In this document: positions 1 through 4,944 of the stretch, one piece after another
How the letters are laid out: the number at the start of each line of letters is the position of its first letter
How positions within the stretch are numbered: position 1 is the stretch's first letter
Assembly: GCA_038230595.1 (NCBI GenBank)
Contig: JBBRMY010000125.1
Span: 1 to 7,371, forward strand
Direction of reading: 5' to 3'
DNA from: JBBRMY01 sp038230595
GTDB taxonomy: Bacteria; Bacteroidota; Ignavibacteria; Tepidaquicellales; Tepidaquicellaceae
Length of the DNA stretch: 7,371 nucleotides
Translations under genes and position numbers: made by a program
The notes under the pieces: generated by a model
Told to the model about the DNA's origin: nothing
The model's database searches: none
The model's input: only the letters and a program-made list of their open reading frames with translations

Positions 1-874
1 TAAAACTTTTATCATTAAATGAACATAAAGTATCGTCATAATGAAAACCAATCCATTTAGTATTTGATCTGTCAATACAAAGACCATTTGGGTGAGGAGA
101 ATTTAATCCTGAGTTTTCCGGTGTCCAGTTCTGCCATAAATTATTAACAGGATCAAACTTTGTTAAGCCATAGAATAGCATTGTAATCCATAAATTACCG
201 GAATTATCCTGCCTGATCTTATTTACCTCTGAACCACCAAGTCCTGAATTAAGTCGGTTATAGAATGTCCATGTTGTGTCATTTTGAAGCTTATATAATC
301 CATAACTATCCTTACCAAACCATTTATTATTAGATTTATCAACATAGATCTCTCTTCCTCCTGAAAATTTTATTGGCGAATTAGTTGAATCATATACTGT
401 CCAATTTATTCCATCAAATTTGCTAACCTTATTCAAAGAACACCAAACAATATTATTCGTATCAATGGCAACGCACCATTGATTCCCGTTAGAGATTTCT
501 GAATTAGTTGTATCGTAGAAAGACCAATTATTATATCTATCAAACTTCATTAAGGCTGCCTGACCACCTCCGACTTTAATCGTTGATATCCACAAGTTAT
601 TAAATTTATCTTGAGCAATAGAAGTTACAATATCTGCTTTAATTGGAGAATTCAAAGTGTTGTAACTAACAAAATGCTTACCGTCAAATTTTATTAAACC
701 TTTATTGGAACCAATCCATAATAACCCATTATTATCTATGAACAAATTGTGTAATAAATTGGTTGGGATATTGGAATTTGTAGGATCCCAAATTTTATAA
801 ATAGGTCCGGGATTTGCGAAAATATTTGAGGAGGTTAAAACGAAAAATATTAAGATAAGTAAAAACTTTTTCAT
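1..874 (-). CDS. Secreted Reg_prop-type beta-propeller protein, N-terminal part (3' end outside window)
   Basis: An open frame of 291 codons runs from ATG at 874-872 leftward to the window edge without a stop. Residues 1-20 are a Sec signal peptide (two Lys, hydrophobic core, NIFA before N21). The mature part holds six repeats of about 41-49 residues of the form D-x-x-x-N-x-x-W-I/F-G...G-L-x-K-F-D, with the key Trp at residues 53, 95, 144, 185, 229 and 274. A second Trp in a W-x-x-Y/W context follows most repeats (117, 158, 202, 250). This pattern fits the two-component-regulator propeller repeat (Reg_prop), normally a seven-bladed sensor or surface propeller. With no C-terminus visible it could be a free secreted protein, a T9SS cargo, or the sensor half of a hybrid histidine kinase; the secreted protein seems likelier given the neighbours. 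No Shine-Dalgarno precedes the ATG. Family assignment is from the repeat pattern; the ligand is unknown. Confidence 0.85.
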   Translation of the reverse strand, partial: MKKFLLILIFFVLTSSNIFANPGPIYKIWDPTNSNIPTNLLHNLFIDNNGLLWIGSNKGLIKFDGKHFVSYNTLNSPIKADIVTSIAQDKFNNLWISTIKVGGGQAALMKFDRYNNWSFYDTTNSEISNGNQWCVAIDTNNIVWCSLNKVSKFDGINWTVYDSTNSPIKFSGGREIYVDKSNNKWFGKDSYGLYKLQNDTTWTFYNRLNSGLGGSEVNKIRQDNSGNLWITMLFYGLTKFDPVNNLWQNWTPENSGLNSPHPNGLCIDRSNTKWIGFHYDDTLCSFNDKSF

Positions 875-1005
875 AGTGTTCTTATAGAAATAATATAAAT
901 CAAAAATACTTTTTCATTAGATCAGTTGTAATAAAATGATGATCTTTCCTAAAGACGGAATCCTTATTTTAGTAATTAGCTTCGTTTAAAACGAGATTTC
1001 TTAAA

Positions 1006-1320
1006 TCAACCTATCACCCTGTATATAGTCCACATTTGCGAGCCGGGTACAACATATGGACTTAAGGCATCACTGAATGTTTTGAATTGAGGCTGACCCA
1101 TATCTCCAAGCGCCTTTTCAAAATCTGCCATAGTATCAAACATATATTCATCCATAATATACGAGCTTGAAGCTCCTGCAAATCCTGCAAGAAGCATATT
1201 CTGCTTTGATACTTTAAAATGAGACGTCTTCATTTTTTCAGCACCCCATCCCTTTAAAATTTCCACAGCCTCTTTCTGCTTTCCGTAAACTATCTGAAGT
1301 GACCAGATGCATTTGAACAT
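1006..1320 (-). CDS. Small cytoplasmic protein of unknown function, possibly ABM-like ferredoxin fold
   Basis: A complete 104-residue protein with no signal peptide or membrane segment. It starts with a hydrophobic strand containing CIWSLQIV, then a Lys/Glu-rich helix (about residues 14-30), a strand pair with a Gly/Ala/Ser-rich turn (about 43-60), a second helix (about 61-75), and ends with the strand MWTIYRVI. This beta-alpha-beta-beta-alpha-beta order is what dimeric alpha/beta-barrel proteins of the NIPSNAP/antibiotic-monooxygenase type show, but I do not recognise a named family and see no catalytic residues that settle it. The start is supported by AGGGAGG three bases upstream of ATG, the only clear Shine-Dalgarno in the window. 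The gene lies 131 bp upstream of the Reg_prop gene on the same strand and is divergent from the SBBP gene. Function unknown; fold is inference. Confidence 0.8.
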   Translation of the reverse strand: MFKCIWSLQIVYGKQKEAVEILKGWGAEKMKTSHFKVSKQNMLLAGFAGASSSYIMDEYMFDTMADFEKALGDMGQPQFKTFSDALSPYVVPGSQMWTIYRVIG

Positions 1321-1323
1321 AAG

Positions 1324-1330
1324 CCTCCCT
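1324..1330 (-). promoter_or_regulatory. Shine-Dalgarno AGGGAGG for the 104-residue protein
   Basis: Read on the minus strand, AGGGAGG is followed by CTT and then the ATG at 1320-1318. The spacing of 3 is shorter than usual, but the motif is purine-rich and fixes this start, since the next Met is 30 codons inside. The other protein genes here start after A/T-rich leaders without such a motif, as is common in Bacteroidota relatives. Confidence 0.6.
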
Positions 1331-1464
1331 TATTTTATTTATAAAATGTAGGTATTAATGCTTAAAATTACAAGATTTTGAAATGCTCCTAAAGAAGTAA
1401 GAAAATAAAATTAAAAATTTAGTATATTAGTAATAACCATTAAGCCGGAAATTTATTTAAAAAT

Positions 1465-3120
1465 ATGATCAAATCATTTACATTATTCATTTGCATAATA
1501 TTTTCTTTTATACATAGCCCGGGATTTGCTCAGCCTGTTCCTTCATGGGTTTCAACATTCAATGGTCCTTCTAACCGCGCTGATGTTCCAACTGCAATGG
1601 TTCTGGATGCTGCCGGAAATATTTATGTTACAGGCTCAACTTCAACTCCTTCTACATTTTCGAGTGCTTCTGATTTTGTTACAATAAAATATAATTCAGA
1701 CGGCGTTCAGCAGTGGGCTGCATTTTATAATGGACCAGTATCGCCTGACAGCAGTTATGACGTTGCAAATTCCATTGCAGTTGATAATGCAGGAAACGTA
1801 TATGTAACCGGTACAAGCTTCGGCGGAGCAACCAACTATGACTGGGTAACAATAAAATATAATTCGTCAGGAGTACAGCGATGGGTAAAAAGATATAATG
1901 ACAGCTTTAACAGTTCAGATGGCGGAATCGGTATTGCTGTCAATAACACAGGTGTATATGTAACAGGAACATCCGTCTTTAGTGGCTCAATTTCAGAAAT
2001 AACAACTATCAAATATGATACGGCAGGAACGCAGCAATGGCTTGTGGGATATTTAGCCACAGGCGATATGGGAAGCAATCCTTCTAAAATAAAATTGGAT
2101 GCTTCATCGAATGTTTATGTCTGCGGGGAAAGCAATCATCTGGGGTCGAATGATAATTATGCAGTTGTTAAATATAATTCCGCAGGAGTTCTGCAATGGG
2201 CTCAGACTTATAACGGAACCGGCAATGTTCAGGATGATGCAAATGATATTGCTATAGATCTAACCGGAAATGTATATGTAACAGGGGCGAGCTGGACAAC
2301 GGGTTCAAATCTGGATTATGTTACAATAAAATATAATTCCGGCGGAGTTCAGCAATGGCTTAAAAGATATAACGGACCCGGGAACAGCAGTGATATACCT
2401 AATGCGATAGCTGTTGATACGTCAGGAAATGTATTCGTAACCGGCTTTAGTCTTGGCTCCGGAACCTCGTATGATATGGCAACTATTAAATATAATTCTA
2501 TCGGTGATACTTTATGGTTAAGAAGATATGATTTTGGTCCGGGAGGGAACAGAGATGACCGCGCTTTGGCTATGGCATTAGACAGATCCGGAAATGCTTA
2601 TGTAACAGGTTCAAGCTCAAGCAGTACATTCAATGATTATGCAACTATTAAATATACTCCATCAGGCAATCCTGTCTGGACATTAAGATATAATGGAGCT
2701 GGGAGCAATGATGATGACGCTGTTGCAGTAGCAGTTGATAACTCAAATAATTTATATGTTACCGGTTCAAGCTGGGGAGTTTCAAGTAATAAGGATATTG
2801 TAACACTAAAATATTCTCCTGTAACAGGAATTAACCCGAAAGGAAATCCTGTTCCTAATAATTATTCTTTATCGCAAAATTATCCAAATCCTTTTAATCC
2901 AACAACTAAAATCAATTACGATTTACCAATTACGAATTACGTTTCGTTGAAAGTTTATAATGAAACCGGAAAAGAAATTGCTTCCTTAGTTAATGAAAGA
3001 CAAGCTGCAGGAAGTTACAATGTGGATTTTGACGGCAGCAATTTATCCAGTGGAATATACTTTTATACTCTGACCGCCGGAGAATTTAGAGAAACAAAGA
3101 AGATGCTTTTGGTGAAATAG
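1465..3120 (+). CDS. Secreted SBBP-repeat eight-bladed beta-propeller with T9SS type A sorting domain
   Basis: A complete 551-residue protein. Residues 1-22 are a Sec signal peptide (MIKSFTLF..., GFA before Q23). Residues 25-450 contain eight repeats of 52-59 residues, each built as W-x-x-x-Y-N-G-P ... A-V-D-x-x-G-N-V-Y-V-T-G ... D-x-x-T-I-K-Y-N-S. The Trp positions are 28, 84, 140, 192, 245, 298, 351 and 405, and the YVTG Gly positions are 57, 116, 168, 221, 274, 327, 382 and 434. This is the SBBP (beta-propeller) repeat, and eight copies suggest one closed eight-bladed propeller. Residues 467-551 form the T9SS C-terminal sorting domain: QNYPNPFNPTTKINYDLP, then LKVYNETGKEI, AAGSYNVDFDGSNLSSGIYFY and terminal KKMLLVK. 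Known role of that tail: passage through the type IX translocon and attachment or release at the surface. The propeller's ligand is unknown. ATG 1465 directly precedes the signal peptide; there is no Shine-Dalgarno. It converges with the beta-barrel gene, 42 bp apart. Confidence 0.93.
   Translation: MIKSFTLFICIIFSFIHSPGFAQPVPSWVSTFNGPSNRADVPTAMVLDAAGNIYVTGSTSTPSTFSSASDFVTIKYNSDGVQQWAAFYNGPVSPDSSYDVANSIAVDNAGNVYVTGTSFGGATNYDWVTIKYNSSGVQRWVKRYNDSFNSSDGGIGIAVNNTGVYVTGTSVFSGSISEITTIKYDTAGTQQWLVGYLATGDMGSNPSKIKLDASSNVYVCGESNHLGSNDNYAVVKYNSAGVLQWAQTYNGTGNVQDDANDIAIDLTGNVYVTGASWTTGSNLDYVTIKYNSGGVQQWLKRYNGPGNSSDIPNAIAVDTSGNVFVTGFSLGSGTSYDMATIKYNSIGDTLWLRRYDFGPGGNRDDRALAMALDRSGNAYVTGSSSSSTFNDYATIKYTPSGNPVWTLRYNGAGSNDDDAVAVAVDNSNNLYVTGSSWGVSSNKDIVTLKYSPVTGINPKGNPVPNNYSLSQNYPNPFNPTTKINYDLPITNYVSLKVYNETGKEIASLVNERQAAGSYNVDFDGSNLSSGIYFYTLTAGEFRETKKMLLVK
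1681..2339 (+). repeat. DNA-level repeats inside the SBBP gene
   Basis: The 17-mer ACAATAAAATATAATTC, encoding T-I-K-Y-N-S, occurs exactly at 1681-1697, 1849-1865 and 2323-2339. Other blades carry diverged forms such as ACTATTAAATATAATTC. The identical stretches show that some blades were duplicated fairly recently or are kept alike by gene conversion, while blades 3, 7 and 8 have drifted. Confidence 0.8.
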
Positions 3121-3162
3121 GATGTACTGATGCTAATTCGTAGTCTTAATGAACAGTCCTTC

Positions 3163-3999
3163 TCAGAAAAATAAAAATCTTATGCTTGAAAAGTAAATAT
3201 CTTTTTCGAATGTAAGATTTTTATCTCCTATAGAATGCACATATCCCAACTCAAGCAAAATACTTGAATTAAAAATAAATTGAGTACCTGCCATCAGTTC
3301 AAGCTTATTCCCGCCGGACGTATTGAGATCAAGTCCTGACACCTGATTTTTTGCAAAGTTATGATATTTGGATTCAAAGTATAGGTTTACATTGATATCA
3401 TCGTATCCCTTATATTCAGCAGGAAAGATCAGATATCCAATTGAAACTCCACCTTTAAAATAATTTCCGAATTTATACTCTCCTTTTGGGACAACAATAT
3501 TATATGAACCGTCAACATTTATTGCGAGCTTTTTTGATAATCTTGTAAAAACTCCACCCAGGTTCAAAACATAATTTTCAGACCTGTAAAGATCTGTTAT
3601 CAATCGTGAAGAAATTATCTCAGCAGAAGTCGTATTTTTTTCCTGCATTGGAATTTTTAAATGCGCAAATGAAGATAATCTCACATGAAAATTTTTCTTG
3701 TCATGCGAGAACAATCTGTAGCTCCCTCCTAATTCAAGATCACCAAGAAAAGGTTCTTTTTTATTGGTCGAAATATAAAGCCGGTTCATCGAAGTAAGAT
3801 TTCCGGTAATGCCGTATTGAAAACCAATATAAGAAGTATAGCTTCCAATATCCGAATTTCCGTTTACGAACAGGTCTAACTGCTTTCTGTTCTTTGCCAT
3901 ATTTGCAGCAACTTCGCTCTGGATAAACATTTCCTGAGACTTTGCTTCATTAATGCAGCACGCGAACACTATTATGAATAGAATTAAAATATTTTTCAT
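3163..3999 (-). CDS. Outer-membrane beta-barrel protein of unknown substrate
   Basis: A complete 278-residue protein. Residues 1-21 are a signal peptide (MKNILILFIIVFACC..., EAKS before Q22). The rest is a run of alternating amphipathic strands rich in Tyr, Phe, Gly and Asn (for example IGFQYGI, LGDLELGGSYRLF, FHVRLSSFAHLKI, YVLNLGGVF, INVDGSYNIVV, VSIGYLIF, SILLELGYVHSIG), and the chain ends in aromatic Phe (SIRFLFF), the usual outer-membrane insertion signal. It broadly resembles uncharacterised Bacteroidota barrels and the Phenol_MetA_deg/'transporter' type, but I cannot fix the family. It lies 15 bp behind the GDCCVxC gene on the same strand, so co-transcription is likely and a shared role in handling metal or another thiophilic substrate is inferred, not shown. 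Cys14-Cys15 lie in the signal core without a good lipobox. No Shine-Dalgarno. Confidence 0.78.
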   Translation of the reverse strand: MKNILILFIIVFACCINEAKSQEMFIQSEVAANMAKNRKQLDLFVNGNSDIGSYTSYIGFQYGITGNLTSMNRLYISTNKKEPFLGDLELGGSYRLFSHDKKNFHVRLSSFAHLKIPMQEKNTTSAEIISSRLITDLYRSENYVLNLGGVFTRLSKKLAINVDGSYNIVVPKGEYKFGNYFKGGVSIGYLIFPAEYKGYDDINVNLYFESKYHNFAKNQVSGLDLNTSGGNKLELMAGTQFIFNSSILLELGYVHSIGDKNLTFEKDIYFSSIRFLFF

Positions 4000-4014
4000 T
4001 TTTTTTTGAAATAA

Positions 4015-4230
4015 TTATGAACTGCATTTGCCGTTCTTCTGAACCGGCGGACATTTCTCTGTTCCATAAGAACAAAAAACGCAGCAATCACCGGGTAAAG
4101 CCTTCATTAGAAAAGTACATGTATTGCATTCATAGGAATGCACACAAGCATTTTCCGGCATTGTTTCTTCAAACTCACTCCCGCATTTCGGACATGTGAT
4201 GATGGATGAGAGTATTATATTGTTTTCCAA
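4015..4230 (-). CDS. GDCCVxC-domain Cys-rich small protein (Cys form), TTG start
   Basis: A 71-residue cytoplasmic protein with ten Cys. Motifs in order: TCPKCG (12-17, a CxxC zinc-ribbon-like knuckle), ETMP (22-25), YECNTC (33-38, second CxxC) and the hallmark GDCCVFCSYGTEKCPP (47-62). This is the family annotated as GDCCVxC domain-containing (seleno)protein; some members use selenocysteine, but here every family position is a normal Cys codon. Members are, from memory, often encoded near mercuric transport genes. The paired CxxC and CCxxC groups suggest binding of zinc or a soft metal. The start must be non-ATG: in-frame TAA and TAG lie seven and eight codons upstream of TTG (4230-4228), no ATG lies between, and the family's N-terminal strand begins right after it. 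It is the first gene of a two-gene unit with the outer-membrane barrel. Confidence 0.88.
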   Translation of the reverse strand: MENNIILSSIITCPKCGSEFEETMPENACVHSYECNTCTFLMKALPGDCCVFCSYGTEKCPPVQKNGKCSS

Positions 4231-4269
4231 AATATTTTTTAAAGTTTACTAAAAAATATCTCTTTACTG

Positions 4270-4321
4270 AAAAGTATATCTTTATCTTTCTACTTTTGTC
4301 ATTCCTGCGAAAGCAGGAATC
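4270..4321. repeat. 52-bp direct repeat, copy 1, with GAAA-loop hairpin
   Basis: Identical over 52 bases to 4409-4460. Its right half holds the perfect hairpin ATTCCTGC-GAAA-GCAGGAAT (stem arms 4301-4308 and 4313-4320). This core belongs to a widespread class of REP-like intergenic elements with ATTCC(C/T)GCGAAAGC(G/A)GGAAT cores. After the identical block both copies continue with a looser match (TTTGAA, then ATATCTT), so the ancestral unit was longer, with a small insertion in copy 2. Confidence 0.9.
4273..4302 (-). promoter_or_regulatory. Candidate sigma70-type promoter for the GDCCVxC/barrel unit, inside the 52-bp repeat
   Basis: On the minus strand ATGACA (4302-4297) and TATACT (4278-4273) are separated by 18 bases, five of six matches to each consensus hexamer. 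The predicted start near 4265 leaves a leader of about 35 bases before the TTG at 4230. The -35 hexamer overlaps the hairpin arm of the repeat, so the element itself may supply the promoter. The hexamers are visible; their use is inference. Confidence 0.45.
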
Positions 4322-4356
4322 TTTGAACCAATCCCTATATCTTTTCCCTTCAAATG

Positions 4357-4401
4357 GCTGTTGGTGACATTTCGATAAATCGAAACTCAAACACCAACAG
4401 C
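4357..4401. repeat. Palindrome GCTGTTGGTG...CACCAACAGC with nested inner palindrome
   Basis: Ten-base perfect arms at 4357-4366 and 4392-4401 enclose a 25-base loop. The loop contains the inner palindrome TTCGATAAATCGAA (4371-4384). It lies between the two 52-bp repeats. The right part of this element (4377-4398) recurs inverted at 4764-4785, marking it as a mobile or shared repeat module rather than a local terminator. Confidence 0.75.
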
Positions 4402-4408
4402 GGCGAAA

Positions 4409-4460
4409 AAAAGTATATCTTTATCTTTCTACTTTTGTCATTCCTGCGAAAGCAGGAATC
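4409..4460. repeat. 52-bp direct repeat, copy 2, with GAAA-loop hairpin
   Basis: Second exact copy of 4270-4321, offset by 139 bases. Hairpin arms are 4440-4447 and 4452-4459 around GAAA. On the minus strand it also carries the ATGACA (4441-4436) and TATACT (4417-4412) hexamers seen in copy 1. Confidence 0.9.
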
Positions 4461-4527
4461 CAGGAAATCATTGTTTGAATCCTTATATATCTTACTTTTA
4501 TTTCTCATTCTAGCAAGAGAAAGAAAA

Positions 4528-4698
4528 GAAACCTTATTTTGATTTATTTTTAACCTTAATAGAAAATATTATTCTTGAAAGTAACCTTATTACCTTATTG
4601 CATACTGGTAAATAAGGTAATAAGGTAATAAGGTAATAAGGTTTAAATATTATTATTTCCTATCTATCAAGGTTGTTTAATAAAGCAAATAAGGTTTC
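4528..4698. repeat. ~170-bp imperfect inverted repeat, MITE-like hairpin
   Basis: The outer arms match exactly for 12 bases (GAAACCTTATTT at 4528-4539 and its complement at 4687-4698). Matching resumes inside as AACCTT(A/G)ATAG and again as a 17-base exact arm (4583-4599 against 4627-4643), around a short centre near 4600-4610. A transcript could fold into one long hairpin. It has no gene and no recognisable transposase. It resembles a miniature inverted-repeat element, but I see no clear target-site duplication. Confidence 0.65.
4611..4642. repeat. Four tandem AATAAGGT units
   Basis: Four exact, uninterrupted copies of the 8-mer AATAAGGT (4611-4618, 4619-4626, 4627-4634, 4635-4642). The complement of two units lies at 4584-4599, so the array can pair in several registers and its copy number could change by slippage. 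Confidence 0.9.
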
Positions 4699-4718
4699 CC
4701 TTTCATATATTTTCCAGA

Positions 4719-4745
4719 CCTCGTTCCTACGCTCCAGCGTGGGAA
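4719..4745. repeat. Hairpin repeat CTCGTTCC...GGGAA, copy 1
   Basis: A 27-base block identical to 4786-4812. It folds as GTTCCTACGCT against AGCGTGGGAAC, with one T-G wobble and a very short loop. It belongs to a type of palindromic intergenic repeat common in many bacteria. Confidence 0.8.
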
Positions 4746-4763
4746 CGTTACCAACAGCTGGTT

Positions 4764-4785
4764 GTTGGTGTTTGAGTTTCGATTT
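4764..4785. repeat. 22-bp inverted copy of the module at 4377-4398
   Basis: Exact reverse complement of 4377-4398 over 22 bases (begins GTTGGTGTTTGAG). It links the two otherwise different repeat clusters of this intergenic region and shows that composite elements were assembled or inserted in opposite orientations. Confidence 0.85.
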
Positions 4786-4812
4786 CCTCGTTCCTACGCT
4801 CCAGCGTGGGAA
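4786..4812. repeat. Hairpin repeat CTCGTTCC...GGGAA, copy 2
   Basis: Exact second copy of 4719-4745, 67 bases downstream. Between the copies lies the small inverted repeat ACCAAC (4750-4755)/GTTGGT (4764-4769) and the 22-base inverted copy (4764-4785) of the module at 4377-4398, which directly abuts this hairpin. Confidence 0.8.
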
Positions 4813-4853
4813 TGTTTACGTAATATATCAGCCTTTTAAAGTAAAAACTTGTC

Positions 4854-4869
4854 CGACGCATTCGCGTCG
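4854..4869. repeat. CGACGC-ATTC-GCGTCG hairpin
   Basis: Perfect six-base stem with a four-base loop, about 85 bases upstream of the BNR-like gene. It is similar in style to the AGACGCG/CGCGTCT hairpin at 6730-6748. No T-run follows, so it is not a standard terminator. Confidence 0.6.
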
Positions 4870-4912
4870 AACCCATTCACAAATATAATCATTATGACAG
4901 TTTTTAAGGTTG

Positions 4913-4918
4913 TATAAT
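4913..4918 (+). promoter_or_regulatory. Candidate -10 box TATAAT upstream of the BNR-like gene
   Basis: A perfect TATAAT lies 26 bases before the ATG at 4945. No good -35 hexamer sits at the proper distance; the nearest, ATGACA at 4894-4899, is too close with 13 bases. It could serve the 4945-6598 operon, but the surroundings are A/T-rich, so chance is possible. Confidence 0.35.
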
Positions 4919-4944
4919 AAATGCCCGTACAATAAATTATATAT

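Larger units (their letters stand above)
4231..4944. other. 714-bp gene-free, repeat-rich divergent intergenic region
   Basis: No convincing gene is present between the GDCCVxC gene and the BNR-like propeller gene. The stretch contains two copies of a 52-bp direct repeat with GAAA-loop hairpins, a palindrome between them, a ~170-bp imperfect inverted repeat with four AATAAGGT units, two copies of a CGTTCC...GGGAA hairpin, a CGACGC/GCGTCG hairpin, and promoter-like signals facing both ways. Short frames here translate repeat DNA and have no protein features. Confidence 0.8.

Noticed and set aside
3957..3999. Lipoprotein signal with Cys14/Cys15 in the beta-barrel protein
   Set aside because: VFAC is a poor lipobox, a better signal-peptidase I site (AKS before Q) follows, and the mature protein is a barrel with an aromatic C-terminus.
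4015..4230. Selenocysteine in the GDCCVxC protein
   Set aside because: All conserved positions are Cys codons, there is no in-frame TGA, and the gene ends in TAA.
3163..4230. Mercury-resistance (mer) operon
   Set aside because: No MerR, MerT, MerP or MerA sequence is visible; only the GDCCVxC family hints at it.
4175..4542. Short frames giving peptides such as SFLRKQESR or its complement
   Set aside because: These are translations of the 52-bp GAAA-hairpin repeat, a well-known source of spurious short proteins. One also overlaps the GDCCVxC gene.
4611..4642. Possible CRISPR-like array
   Set aside because: The units are 8 bases, contiguous and without spacers, and no cas gene is present.
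4673..4888. 71-codon plus-strand frame containing LVPTLQRGN
   Set aside because: It is composed of the two CTCGTTCC...GGGAA hairpin repeats; this peptide string is a typical artefact of that repeat.
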